Positions 22,007-32,702 of a stretch of DNA of 64,000 nt are shown here, piece after piece (position 1 is the first letter of the stretch; the number at the start of each line of letters is the position of its first letter). Under the pieces are notes generated by a model. The model saw only the letters and a list, made by a program, of their open reading frames with translations. It was not told the origin of the DNA and did not search any database. Both the position numbers and the translations under genes were made by a program. This DNA is from Mesorhizobium huakuii (GTDB lineage: Bacteria; Pseudomonadota; Alphaproteobacteria; Rhizobiales; Rhizobiaceae): assembly GCF_014189455.1 (NCBI RefSeq), contig NZ_CP050296.1:124001-188000 (forward strand), written 5' to 3'.

Positions 22007-22603
22007 CTATTTGAGCATCGGCCAAAGGGTCGCTGCCAAGAGTACGCCCATGGCGATGTTGAACCATTTCAGTCGCACCGGATCCGACAGGAATCCCCGC
22101 AACGCCGTGCCGAATCCTGCCCATATCGAAACGCTCGGCAGGTTGACGATGGTGAAGGCGATCGAGATCAACACCACCGACAGGAACGGATGCTCGGCAT
22201 TGGCATAGACAGCCATGGCGGTGATCGCCATCACCCAGGCCTTGGGATTGACCCACTGGAATGCCGCCGCATCGATGAAGCGCATCGGCCGCGCTTCCGC
22301 CGCACCCTTGCCGCCCAATGAGCGCGACATGGCGATCTTCCAGGCGAGATAGAGCAGATAGGCGGCACCGGCGATCGTCAGTCCAGTGTGCAGCGCCGGA
22401 AACGCCGTCAACACAGCGCCAAGGCCGAGGCCGACGGCAAGCAACAGCACCAGGAAGCCCATGCTGATGCCCAGCATGTGCGGCACCGTCCTGGCGATGC
22501 CGAAATTGACGCCGGATGCCAAGAGCATGAGGTTGTTCGGCCCCGGCGTGATCGAGGTCACGAAGGCATAGACGAGCAGTGCGAGGAATGCGTCGAGTGA
22601 CAT
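22007..22603 (-). CDS. LysE/RhtB family amino acid exporter
   Basis: This 198-residue inner-membrane protein has five to six hydrophobic helices. It starts at MSLDAFLALLVYAFVTSITPGPNNLMLLASG, with the family signature TPGPNNL near residue 20, and has an excellent GGGAGG site upstream. WVNPKAWVMAIT is the second conserved segment. LysE/RhtB proteins export amino acids such as lysine, homoserine, threonine or related compounds. The specific substrate cannot be inferred. It is on the same strand as ilvIH but 116 bp beyond ilvH, and may read through from it. Confidence 0.9.
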   Translation of the reverse strand: MSLDAFLALLVYAFVTSITPGPNNLMLLASGVNFGIARTVPHMLGISMGFLVLLLAVGLGLGAVLTAFPALHTGLTIAGAAYLLYLAWKIAMSRSLGGKGAAEARPMRFIDAAAFQWVNPKAWVMAITAMAVYANAEHPFLSVVLISIAFTIVNLPSVSIWAGFGTALRGFLSDPVRLKWFNIAMGVLLAATLWPMLK

Positions 22604-22719
22604 GTTATCCTCCCAGATACGTCAGCATCATTGTCGCTTTTCGCCGACTGCGCAAAGCCCAGCGCCCGGCCACTGATCGAGCCAGGCGTTGAGCGGATCT
22701 CTTTGCGCGGTAGCGGGTT

Positions 22720-23295
22720 CTACATCCCTTGCGGGCCGCGGTTCATCGCTGCCACGCCGGTGCGACAGATCTCGACCAGGCCGAGCGGCTTCATGATGGC
22801 GATGAACTGGTCAATCTTGGTGCCCTTGCCGGTGATCTCGAAGATGAAATGCTCGGTATTGGCGTCGATGACCGAGGCGCGGAAGGCGTCGGCCAGCCGC
22901 AGCGCCTCGACACGGGCGTCGCCGGTGCCGGCGACCTTGACCAGCGCCAGTTCCCGCTCCAGCGGCCGCTCCTGTCCGAATTCGTGCGAACGCACGGTCA
23001 GATCGACCACGCGATGCACCGGCACGATGCGCTCGAGCTGATGCTTGATCTGCTCCAGCACATGCGGCGTGCCGCGCGTCACGATGGTGATGCGCGACAG
23101 GTGCTTCTCATGCTCCGTTTCGGAGACGGTCAGGCTCTCGATGTTGTAGCCGCGACCGGAAAACAGGCCGATGACCCGGGCAAGCACGCCCGGTTCGTTA
23201 TCGACCAGCACGGAGAGCGTGTGGTTCTCCGGCCGTTCCGTTTCCTTGGCGATGAAGTAGGCGGAGCCGGTCGGTTGAAGGTGCTGTGCGTTCAT
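22720..23295 (-). CDS. ilvH: Acetolactate synthase small (regulatory) subunit
   Basis: This 191-residue regulatory subunit of acetohydroxyacid synthase activates the large subunit and makes it sensitive to valine feedback. The N-terminal ACT domain (about 24-100) is HTLSVLVDNEPGVLARVIGLFSGRGYNIESL, with valine-site residues in the NEPG loop, followed by LEKI-type helices. The C-terminal domain contains FRASVIDANTEHFIFEITG. It lies 78 bp downstream of ilvI on the same strand in the usual order. Confidence 0.96.
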   Translation of the reverse strand: MNAQHLQPTGSAYFIAKETERPENHTLSVLVDNEPGVLARVIGLFSGRGYNIESLTVSETEHEKHLSRITIVTRGTPHVLEQIKHQLERIVPVHRVVDLTVRSHEFGQERPLERELALVKVAGTGDARVEALRLADAFRASVIDANTEHFIFEITGKGTKIDQFIAIMKPLGLVEICRTGVAAMNRGPQGM

Positions 23296-23373
23296 GACAT
23301 GGATCTCAAATTCTTGATCTAATTCTTTGTTTGCGCACGGCTTCTTTCGACAAGCCCTGCCTTGGCTATCGGT

Positions 23374-25155
23374 TTACACCAGTTCCCTGCCCTTGGCGTC
23401 GATGGCGTTGGCCACGGCCTCGTCGGTGGCCTCGTCCGGCAACAGCATCTCGTTGTGTGCCTTGCCCGACGGGATCATCGGGAAGCAGTTGGCGAGGTTC
23501 GCCACGCGGCAATCGAACAGCACCGGTTTCCTGACCGAGATCATCTCCTTGATGGCGTCGTCCAGCTCGTCCGGCTTCTCGCAGCGTATGCCGTGGCCGC
23601 CATAGGCCTCCGCCAGCTTGACGAAGTCCGGCATCGCCTCGGTGTAGGAATGCGACAGCCGGTTGCCGTGCAGCAGCTGCTGCCACTGGCGCACCATGCC
23701 CATATACTGGTTGTTGAGGATGAAGATCTTGATCGGCGCCTTGTACTGCACCGCCGCGCTCATCTCCTGCATCGTCATCTGCACCGAGGCATCGCCTGCG
23801 ATGTCGATGACCAGCGCATCGGGATGCGCGATCTGCACGCCGAGCGCCGCCGGTAGGCCGTAGCCCATCGTGCCCAGCCCGCCCGACGTCATCCAGCGGT
23901 TCGGCTTTTCGAAATGATAATGCTGCGCGGCCCACATCTGGTGCTGGCCGACCTCGGTGGTGATGTAGGTGTCCTTGTCCTTGGTCAGTTCGTAGAGCCG
24001 CTGGATGGCGTATTGCGGCATGATCACGTCGTGGTTCATCTTGTAGGCGAGTGAATCGCGACCGCGCCATTTGGCGATCTGCTCCCACCAGGGATAGAGC
24101 GCCTTCTTGTCGGCCTTCGCGGTTGCCCGCCACAGCCGCACCATATCCTCCAGCACCCGGCCGACATCGCCGATGATCGGCACTTCGGTGTGCACGTTCT
24201 TGTTGATCGACGACGGGTCGATGTCGATGTGGATCTTCTTCGAGTTCGGCGAAAATGCATTGAGCCGCCCGGTGATGCGGTCGTCAAAGCGTGCGCCGAT
24301 GCAGATCATCACGTCGCAATCATGCATGGCCATGTTGGCCTCGTAAGTGCCGTGCATGCCGAGCATGCCGACCCAGTTCTTGCCCGATGCCGGATAGGCG
24401 CCCAGGCCCATCAGCGTCGAGGTGATCGGGAAACCGGTGAGGTCGACCAGTTCGCGCAGCAGATGGCTCGCTTCCGGACCGGAATTGATGACACCGCCGC
24501 CCGAATAGATGATCGGCTTCTTGGCACCGGCCATCAGCTCGACAGCGGCCTTGATCTTCTCCAGATCGCCCTGGACCTTGGGCTGATAGCTGGTGCGCGG
24601 TGCGATCTGCGGCGGGACATAAAACCCCTTGGCGAACTGCACGTCCTTGGGGATGTCGACCACAACCGGACCGGGACGGCCCGTGGTCGCGACGTGGAAA
24701 GCCTCGTGGATGGTCGCGGCGAGCTCGTTCACGTCCTTCACCAACCAATTGTGCTTGGTGCAGGGCCGCGTAATGCCGACCGTGTCGCATTCCTGGAACG
24801 CGTCGGAGCCGATCAGCGAAGTCGGCACCTGTCCGGTCAGGCAGACCAGCGGGATCGAATCCATCAGCGCGTCCTGCAGCGGCGTCACCGCATTGGTGGC
24901 GCCGGGGCCTGATGTCACCAGCATGACGCCCGCCTTGCCTGTCGAGCGCGCATAACCTTCGGCCGCATGGCCCGCGCCCTGCTCGTGGCGCACCAGAATG
25001 TGCTCAACCTCGTCCTGTTGGAAAATCTCGTCGTAGATCGGAAGAACCGCGCCGCCGGGATAGCCGAAGACATGCTTGACGCCATTGTCCTTCAGCGCCT
25101 GCACCACCATTTCGGCGCCCGTCATTTCGCGCCGCTCACTTTGTCCGTTGCTCAT
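23374..25155 (-). CDS. ilvI: Acetolactate synthase large (catalytic) subunit
   Basis: This 593-residue ThDP/FAD enzyme makes 2-acetolactate from pyruvate, the first committed step to valine and leucine, and acetohydroxybutyrate for isoleucine. The start MSNGQSERREMTGAEMVVQAL (25155) is chosen over an upstream codon. The ThDP-activating Glu lies in the HEQGAGHAAEGYARSTGK region, and the C-terminal ThDP/Mg motif is GDASVQMTMQEMSAAVQYKAPIKIFILNN. ilvH follows. Upstream lies an attenuator with a Leu/Ile/Val-rich leader peptide and terminator, so expression probably follows branched-chain aminoacyl-tRNA charging. Confidence 0.97.
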   Translation of the reverse strand: MSNGQSERREMTGAEMVVQALKDNGVKHVFGYPGGAVLPIYDEIFQQDEVEHILVRHEQGAGHAAEGYARSTGKAGVMLVTSGPGATNAVTPLQDALMDSIPLVCLTGQVPTSLIGSDAFQECDTVGITRPCTKHNWLVKDVNELAATIHEAFHVATTGRPGPVVVDIPKDVQFAKGFYVPPQIAPRTSYQPKVQGDLEKIKAAVELMAGAKKPIIYSGGGVINSGPEASHLLRELVDLTGFPITSTLMGLGAYPASGKNWVGMLGMHGTYEANMAMHDCDVMICIGARFDDRITGRLNAFSPNSKKIHIDIDPSSINKNVHTEVPIIGDVGRVLEDMVRLWRATAKADKKALYPWWEQIAKWRGRDSLAYKMNHDVIMPQYAIQRLYELTKDKDTYITTEVGQHQMWAAQHYHFEKPNRWMTSGGLGTMGYGLPAALGVQIAHPDALVIDIAGDASVQMTMQEMSAAVQYKAPIKIFILNNQYMGMVRQWQQLLHGNRLSHSYTEAMPDFVKLAEAYGGHGIRCEKPDELDDAIKEMISVRKPVLFDCRVANLANCFPMIPSGKAHNEMLLPDEATDEAVANAIDAKGRELV

Positions 25156-25232
25156 CGGTCTGGTCCCGTACTGTCGCCGCTTGGGCGTTGCCATTTGGGT
25201 GTAATTGGTCGTTTAGTCGTGTTTCAGGCAAT

Positions 25233-25254
25233 AAAAAAGGCCCCCGAGGGAGCC
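25233..25254 (-). terminator. ilvI attenuator terminator hairpin
   Basis: On the minus strand, GGCTCCC pairs with GGGGGCC around a two-base loop and is followed by six T residues. It lies between the leader peptide stop codon and ilvI, in the position expected of an attenuator terminator rather than the end of a gene. Confidence 0.8.
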
Positions 25255-25288
25255 TGTGTGTTGCGCATGGGAGGTTTTCGCCCGGCGG

Positions 25289-25339
25289 TTACACCGCCTT
25301 GCCCACGCGCCTTCCTACGAGAATGAGTGCCTTTTTCAT
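25289..25339 (-). CDS. Branched-chain amino acid leader peptide of ilvIH
   Basis: This short open frame encodes MKKALILVGRRVGKAV followed by TAA. Of 16 residues, six are Leu, Ile or Val, including the run LILV. It is followed by a hairpin covering its stop codon (25284-25298) and then the terminator at 25233-25254. Ribosome stalling at the Leu/Ile/Val codons when charged tRNA is short is the classical control for ilv operons. A TTGACA at 25372-25377 with a weak TAGTGT 18 bases on would start transcription only a few bases before the ATG, so the leader may be leaderless, as in rhizobial trpL. The frame is too small for standard gene callers. Confidence 0.8.
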   Translation of the reverse strand: MKKALILVGRRVGKAV

Positions 25340-25348
25340 GGTCGCGGA

Positions 25349-25377
25349 CACTACGGGCGGGCAAGGCGCCCTGTCAA
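25349..25377 (-). promoter_or_regulatory. Probable ilvIH promoter
   Basis: A perfect -35 TTGACA (25377 down to 25372) is followed after 17-18 bases by a weak -10 (GTAGTG or TAGTGT). The implied start site is within a few bases of the leader peptide ATG at 25339. Confidence 0.5.
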
Positions 25378-25629
25378 CGGCAAAAATCACGCCGGCGATG
25401 AAGGCGCTCCGCAATTCGACAAATGGCCGTCACGATTTCGCGATGGACACCGCATCGTGCCTACATCACGCAAACCCAGACCGGCTCGCAAGCGGCATTT
25501 TCCGGATAAGTCCTTGAAGCCACGCGAAACTATGGTGGGGCGTGACGAACGCCGTCCTCTCTGCCGATACTTGATCGTCCGGCTCGGGAGGAGCCACCAC
25601 GACGGCCAGGATTTCACGGAGGAAGACTT

Positions 25630-27432
25630 ATGCTCGACAAGGCCCCAAGCAAGAAACTGTCCGACCTGCTCGACCAATTCGGCGGGGCGCTGGCCGCCAA
25701 TGACATCGACAAGGCCGTCGGTTGTTTCCAGGAGGACTGCTATTGGCGCGACCTCGTCACCTTCACCTGGAACATCAAGACCATGGAAGGCCGCGATCAG
25801 GTGCGCGACATGCTGGAGAGCCAGTTGTCGAAGACAAAGCCGTCGCATTGGACGCTCGCCAAGGGTGAGGACGCGACCGAGAGCGGAGGGATGATCGAGG
25901 GCTGGATCAGTTTCGAGACCGAACTGGCGCGCGGCTTTGGCCATATCAGGCTGAAGGACGGCAAGATCTGGACGCTGCTGACCACCATGGTCGAATTGAA
26001 AGGCCACGAGGAACCGGCCGGCTTCGCGCGGCCGATGGGCGCCAAACATGGCTCGGGCAAGAACCGTCCGACATGGAAGGAAGAGCGTGAGAAGGAGGCC
26101 GCCGAACTCGGCTTCAAGACGCAGCCCTACACGCTTATCATCGGCGGCGGCCAGGGCGGCATCGCGCTCGGCGCAAGGCTGCGGCAGCTCGGCGTCCCGA
26201 CCATCATCGTCGAGAAGAACGAGCGGGCCGGCGACAGCTGGCGCAAGCGCTACAAGTCGCTCTGCCTGCACGACCCGGTCTGGTACGACCATCTGCCCTA
26301 TATCGATTTCCCAAAGAACTGGCCGGTCTTCTCGCCCAAGGACAAGATCGGCGACTGGCTGGAAATGTACACCAAGGTGATGGAGCTGAACTACTGGTCG
26401 GCGACCGAGGCCAAGAGCGCCTCCTATGACGACAAGAAGAAGGAGTGGACCGTCGTCGTCCACCGCGACGGCAAGGACATCACCCTGAAGCCCAAGCAAT
26501 TGGTGCTGGCGACCGGACAATCCGGCAAGGCCAATCTGCCGAAATTCAAGGGCATGGAGACCTTCAAGGGTGACCAGCATCACTCCTCGAAGCACCCCGG
26601 CCCCGACGCCTATGCCGGGAAGAGAGCCGTTGTCATCGGCTCCAACAATTCCGCCCACGACATCGCGGCCGCACTTTGGGAAGCCGGCGCCGACGTCACC
26701 ATGGTGCAGCGCTCGAGCACCCATATCTCCAGATCCGACACGTTGATGGAGATCGGGCTGGGGTCGCTCTACTCGGAGCGGGCAGTGCAGAACGGCATCA
26801 CCACGGCCAAGGCCGATCTCATCTTCGCGTCGCTGCCCTACAAGATTCTGCACGAGTTCCAGATCCCGGCCTATGCCGAGATGAAGAAACGCGACGCGGC
26901 GTTCTACAAGGGACTGGAAAAGGCCGGTTTCATGCTCGATTGGGGCGATGACGCGTCCGGCCTGTTCATGAAGTACCTCAGGCGCGGCTCTGGCTATTAC
27001 ATCGACGTCGGCGCCTCCCAGTTGGTCATCGATGGTTTGATCAAGCTGAAAAGCGGCGTCGACGTCGACGAGATCAAGCAGCATTCGGTTGTGCTCAGTG
27101 ACGGATCGGAACTGCCCGCGGATCTCATCGTCTACGCCACCGGCTATGGCTCGATGAACGGCTGGGCCGCCGATCTGATATCTCCCGAAACCGCCGACAA
27201 GGTCGGCAAATGCTGGGGCCTTGGCTCCAACACCACCAAGGATCCCGGCCCCTGGGAAGGCGAGTTGCGCAACATGTGGAAGCCGACGCAGCAGGAGGCG
27301 CTGTGGTTCCATGGCGGCAATCTGCACCAGTCGCGCCACTATTCGCAGTTCCTGTCGCTGCAGTTGAAGGCCAGGCACGCCGGACTGCCGACACCAGTCT
27401 ACGGGCTGCAGAAGGTGCACCACAAGGGATAG
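25630..27432 (+). CDS. Flavin-containing monooxygenase with N-terminal NTF2-like domain
   Basis: This 600-residue protein follows a GGAGGAAG site. Residues 1-130 look like an NTF2/SnoaL-type domain (DKAVGCFQEDCYWRDLVTFTWNIKTMEGRDQVRDML). The flavin monooxygenase part has FAD motif LIIGGGQGGIALGARLRQLG (about 174-193), NADPH motif VVIGSNNSAHDIAAALWEAG, and FKGDQHHSSKHPGPDAYAGK between them at the family fingerprint position. Such enzymes oxygenate soft nucleophiles or ketones. The domain pairing recurs in rhizobia and actinobacteria, but the substrate is unknown. It is divergent from the ilvI leader and ends near a strong terminator. Confidence 0.88.
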   Translation: MLDKAPSKKLSDLLDQFGGALAANDIDKAVGCFQEDCYWRDLVTFTWNIKTMEGRDQVRDMLESQLSKTKPSHWTLAKGEDATESGGMIEGWISFETELARGFGHIRLKDGKIWTLLTTMVELKGHEEPAGFARPMGAKHGSGKNRPTWKEEREKEAAELGFKTQPYTLIIGGGQGGIALGARLRQLGVPTIIVEKNERAGDSWRKRYKSLCLHDPVWYDHLPYIDFPKNWPVFSPKDKIGDWLEMYTKVMELNYWSATEAKSASYDDKKKEWTVVVHRDGKDITLKPKQLVLATGQSGKANLPKFKGMETFKGDQHHSSKHPGPDAYAGKRAVVIGSNNSAHDIAAALWEAGADVTMVQRSSTHISRSDTLMEIGLGSLYSERAVQNGITTAKADLIFASLPYKILHEFQIPAYAEMKKRDAAFYKGLEKAGFMLDWGDDASGLFMKYLRRGSGYYIDVGASQLVIDGLIKLKSGVDVDEIKQHSVVLSDGSELPADLIVYATGYGSMNGWAADLISPETADKVGKCWGLGSNTTKDPGPWEGELRNMWKPTQQEALWFHGGNLHQSRHYSQFLSLQLKARHAGLPTPVYGLQKVHHKG

Positions 27433-27486
27433 CCGGCAAGCTCGGGAGGCCTTCCGCCATCCCGCATCGGCAATGAGAAAAGTATG

Positions 27487-27517
27487 CCCCGCGCGGCATG
27501 TCCGCCGCGCGGGGTTT
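27487..27517. terminator. Bidirectional terminator after flavin monooxygenase gene
   Basis: An 11-bp GC-rich stem (CCCCGCGCGGC / GCCGCGCGGGG) with a six-base loop is followed by TTT on the plus strand and lies between convergent genes. The stem is strong, although the T tail is short. Confidence 0.7.
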
Positions 27518-27521
27518 CGTT

Positions 27522-28679
27522 TCAGTCGCGCAGCGACACGCCCTTCGCCTTGGCCCAACGCTCGAGGATCTTGCGCTCGTCCGGGGTAGCCAGACGATTG
27601 CCGAAACCGCGCACCTGGACCGCCCGGTGCTGCGGATCGAGCTCGATCGTCAGCAAGCGCTCGATCTTGCCGAGCGCCTTGCGCCGCAGCGCCCAGATCG
27701 AGGCATAGCCGGCAATGCATTTGGTCGCATAGGACGACACGCAATGATGCATCGCCCTCGACTCGGCAACGAGGTCCTCCGCCGTCTTCAACTGGCGGAT
27801 GGAGAACCACTCGCCATGCGCCTTCGCCTCCTTCGGCGGCGGAGCCCATTCCCAGTCCTGCAGGCGCGAGCCGGCCCATGCGTTGTTCTGCACCGGTGCG
27901 CCGACGGCGGGTTGAGCCCGCGCGGCGGCACGCCGGCGCATCGCCTCGATGCGTTCGATCGCGGCAAGATCGCGATGCCAGTCCGACATCTGCCGGTTCA
28001 GCGAGGCAAGCGTGCGGCCCTTCAACCTATACGCCTTGTCGCGCCGATGCATGGCGGCCATGTAGTCGCTGAGGTCGTCGATCTCCTCCTTCGAGGCAGG
28101 GTGCTCGCAGAAGAAGCGCGCCACCTCGCGCCAGAAAGCCAGATCGCCGCGCGGCGTGCGCGCGATTTTCGTGCGCGCAAGTCGCCCAGCCAGCCCGCAA
28201 TCCTCGGTGTAGGACCGCGCGATCGCAAACCAGAACGCCTCGTCGAAGGCAAAGTCGCCGGCCACGTTGAGGAAGCAATGCACCTCCTTACGCGACAGCC
28301 ACGCATTGGCGCCCGCCTTGTAGAGCGAGTTGCCGCCCGCAGCCGCGATGTACCACGTCTTGCGCAGCTTGATCTCAGCGGCATCGAGCCCCGAACCGTC
28401 AAGCCAGATCGCTTCGAGCGCAGCCGGGACCGGGTAGAGGGCAAAGAGATGACGTGCTGCCGCCAGCCGCAAACGCGCGGGGTCACGCGTCTTCAGCTTC
28501 GGACGCCACAACCTGCCATCGCGAACCGCCATGCCGAAGCCGCGGTGTGCTTCCTCGAGCGCCCGCTCGAAATCCGGAGCGGGACGCGGCATGGCGGAAA
28601 CCCGCCGCAGCGATGCTTGATATGCTTCAGTGCGTAGGCGCTCGGCGTCCTGCCTGCGCTGGATCATGGACCTGGCCAT
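27522..28679 (-). CDS. PcfJ-like domain protein
   Basis: This 385-residue protein starts at MARSMIQRRQ (ATG at 28679, GGGAAG upstream). The C-terminal third matches the PcfJ-like domain, first named in an enterococcal conjugative plasmid: FSIRQLKTAEDLVAESRAMHHCVSSYATKC, then GYASIWALRRKALGKIERLLTIELD, then VQVRGFGNRLATPDE and a final WAKAKG. The conserved HHC and RGxxNR elements are present. The N-terminal part is basic and helical with no recognised domain. The function of PcfJ proteins is unknown. No conjugation genes surround it, so it looks like a stand-alone accessory gene. A 0.7-kb region without a clear gene lies upstream. Confidence 0.75.
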   Translation of the reverse strand: MARSMIQRRQDAERLRTEAYQASLRRVSAMPRPAPDFERALEEAHRGFGMAVRDGRLWRPKLKTRDPARLRLAAARHLFALYPVPAALEAIWLDGSGLDAAEIKLRKTWYIAAAGGNSLYKAGANAWLSRKEVHCFLNVAGDFAFDEAFWFAIARSYTEDCGLAGRLARTKIARTPRGDLAFWREVARFFCEHPASKEEIDDLSDYMAAMHRRDKAYRLKGRTLASLNRQMSDWHRDLAAIERIEAMRRRAAARAQPAVGAPVQNNAWAGSRLQDWEWAPPPKEAKAHGEWFSIRQLKTAEDLVAESRAMHHCVSSYATKCIAGYASIWALRRKALGKIERLLTIELDPQHRAVQVRGFGNRLATPDERKILERWAKAKGVSLRD

Positions 28680-29391
28680 GGCCGTTCTTCCCGATTGGAA
28701 CCCTGTCAGCCGCACGCAAATCCAGCGCCGGCACGGAATGTGTCGATCTGGGTTGGCGTGACATTTGACAGGTCTCCTCTGGAGATGACGGTTGGAATGG
28801 GCGGGCTCTAGGCTCACAGACAGGTTGGAGCAAGAGACATTCTTCTAATGTTTACAATGACATGAAAGAGTGTTGCAAAGGCGCATCTCAGGCCTTCAGG
28901 CAGCCGCGATCGTCGGCCGGGGCGTGTCGGCTCCCACCGTCTCATTGATATCAGCGGCGTCGATGCAGCCGTGGGACAATGACCGCCGCACACATAGCAA
29001 CTCGGCGGTCGTCAGATCGTCTGGAAATTGGGATCCGCTGTGGTGCGGCTCAGCCCGTTCGACCGCCGTGGAGGCGCGAAATGCGTGAACAAGTTCTCAT
29101 CATGCCTCCTTCAAAAGTGTGGTCGATACGGCGTGCGGCGCAAAGAGCGCCGCATGTCGGGCGTGGCTAATACTCCTGAACCATCTCGACAGCAATATGG
29201 CGAACGTGGCCAGCATCGGGCGGCACGAACGAACCGACCGCGCCGAACTTTGCTGGCTGGGAAGGGACCGGTCGTTCGGCGCGGGCGTCAGTCAAGCGCT
29301 CGCGGCAGCTCTCCGGCCGGAATGCAGCCACCGCGTTTTCACCATCGAAGCAGAAACACATAGGCTGTCCCCTCTTGGTGATGAACCGCCG
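28680..29391. other. Region of 712 bp without a recognisable intact gene
   Basis: No frame here has both a convincing start and family similarity. A minus-strand stretch at about 28895-29095 reads open with ordinary composition (LTTAELLCVRRSLSHGC and AADINETVGADTPRPTIAAA before a stop) but has no good start codon, so it may be a gene remnant. A perfect hairpin TGCGGCGC-AAAGA-GCGCCGCA lies at 29134-29154 without a T run. The 28840-28870 stretch is A/T-rich and could hold the promoter of the PcfJ-like gene. Confidence 0.5.
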
Positions 29392-31214
<1,823 letters not shown>

Positions 31215-31244
31215 CATTTTTTGGCCAAAGACCATAAATCTCTA

Positions 31245-32132
31245 ATGCCTCGAAAACCCATTCCCGCTCTGCCTCCGCTCGACTGGCTGCGCAGTTTCGA
31301 GGCGGCGGCGCGGCTGTCGAATTTCACGGCGGCAGCGGCCGAACTCGGCCTGACCCAGGCCGCGGTCAGCCAGCATATCCGGCTGCTCGAGGAACGATTG
31401 AAGACGCGTCTGTTCTCGCGGCTGGCGCGCGGTGTCGCGCTATCGCCGGAGGGCGCTGCCTACCTCCCGCACATCCAGTCGGCCTTCGCCACCATCTCCA
31501 GCAGCACGACGGAACTGTTCGAGCCCCGCGCCGTCCAGACCGTCTCGATCCGGGTCCCGATTTCTTTCGCCTTGCTGATACTGGTCCCGGCGCTGCCCGA
31601 TCTCGCCGCGGCGCTGCCGCGCATCCAGCTCGATCTGGTGACCATCCATAGGCCGGCCGACTATGATTTGCCGGGCTCTGCGCTCGACATCCGTTTCGGC
31701 AATGGGTTCTTTCCCGGACGCGAGGCCGACAGGCTTACCGCCGAGCGGCTTGTGCCGGTGGCAAGTCCGGCGCTTAGCGGTGCCGCCGATTGGACAGCCC
31801 TGCCGCTGCTTCTGGTCGCCGGCGCGCGCGAAATGTGGTCGGAATGGTTCGCGGCCGCCGGATTGGCCGGCCACCCCCAGCGGTCGCACCGCTTCGACAG
31901 TTTCGTCGCCGCGCTGGAAGCGGCGAGCGCCGGGGCCGGCGTGCTTCTGGGCTCGCGGCCGCTTGTGGACGCAGCACTCAAGAACAGGAGCCTAGTGCCG
32001 CTTTCCGATTTCGAACTCTCCAGCACCTCGGGCCATTTCTTGACCAAAGCATCGACCGCGCGACTGACCAGTGCCGAACAGGATTTTCGCCAGTGGTTGC
32101 TGAGGTATCTCTCCAGGGAGGCCTCGGCCTGA
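31245..32132 (+). CDS. LysR family transcriptional regulator (GcvA-like)
   Basis: This 295-residue LTTR starts at MPRKPIPALPPLDWLRSFEAAARL (31245). The helix-turn-helix is NFTAAAAELGLTQAAVSQHIRLLEERLKTRLF (about residues 25-58), and the effector-binding domain runs from about residue 90 to 290. PALPPLDWLRSFEA is the opening typical of the GcvA-like subgroup. It is divergent from tmpA-tmpB and so probably activates that operon in response to a phosphonate or betaine compound. The ligand is inferred only from context. Confidence 0.9.
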   Translation: MPRKPIPALPPLDWLRSFEAAARLSNFTAAAAELGLTQAAVSQHIRLLEERLKTRLFSRLARGVALSPEGAAYLPHIQSAFATISSSTTELFEPRAVQTVSIRVPISFALLILVPALPDLAAALPRIQLDLVTIHRPADYDLPGSALDIRFGNGFFPGREADRLTAERLVPVASPALSGAADWTALPLLLVAGAREMWSEWFAAAGLAGHPQRSHRFDSFVAALEAASAGAGVLLGSRPLVDAALKNRSLVPLSDFELSSTSGHFLTKASTARLTSAEQDFRQWLLRYLSREASA

Positions 32133-32142
32133 GCGGCGCGGA

Positions 32143-32673
32143 CTATCGCGACGTCACGCCGATGCGCTTCCAGTAGATCAGCGTGCCGGTCAACCCGCCA
32201 TGCGGCTTCAGCGCATAGTCCGGTATTTCGCCGGTCAGGGTGAAACCGAGTTTTTCGTAGAGGCCTGAGGCGCCCTCTTCCGTCGCGGTATCCAGCACCA
32301 GCAGCGTGCGCCCCTTCTCGACGGCAAGACGCTCGGCGGCCCGTATCAGCCGCGTTCCGACACCCCCTGCCCCGGTGTTCGACCGATGTCATCAGCTTGG
32401 CGATCTCGGCCCGGTGCGGCTGGTTGGGCGGGCAGTCGAGCAGCAGGGTGACGGTGCCGACCAGGACCTTGCCGTCCCAGGCACCGAGCACCACCCTTTC
32501 GCCTTTTGCCGCCGCGCCAGCGACCGTTCCCAGAATACGCTTGCCGCTTCCGGCGCCAGCGGATGCATGAAGCTGACCGAACCGCCGGCGGCAACCGTTT
32601 CGACCAGCAGGTCGGCCAGCATCGCCAGCGTTTCCGCACTGGCGCTCAGCGCTCCGATTTCGATGGAATTCAT
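32143..32673 (-). pseudogene. GNAT family N-acetyltransferase (two compensating frameshifts)
   Basis: The intended protein is about 176 residues and starts at MNSIEIGALSASAETLAMLADLLVETV (32673). One missing base near 32510-32518 moves the frame so that AKGERVVLGAWDGKVLVGTVTLLLD is read in frame 2. One extra base in a plus-strand C run at 32363-32367 brings back the original frame for VGTRLIRAAERLAVEKGRTLLVLDTATEEGA and EKLGFTLTGEIPDYALKPHG. Together the pieces give the complete acetyl-CoA-binding GNAT fold with HRGRGVGTRL. Two compensating indels at repetitive G/C positions point to sequence error. It is the last gene of the XRE operon. Confidence 0.82.
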
Positions 32674-32702
32674 GCCTGGTCCTCTGGAAACGATGAATGG
32701 GC

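Noticed and set aside
25387..27879. Open minus-strand frame of 830 codons opposite the flavin monooxygenase
   Set aside because: It is antisense to a clear enzyme and crosses the strong terminator at 27487; composition is that of a shadow frame.
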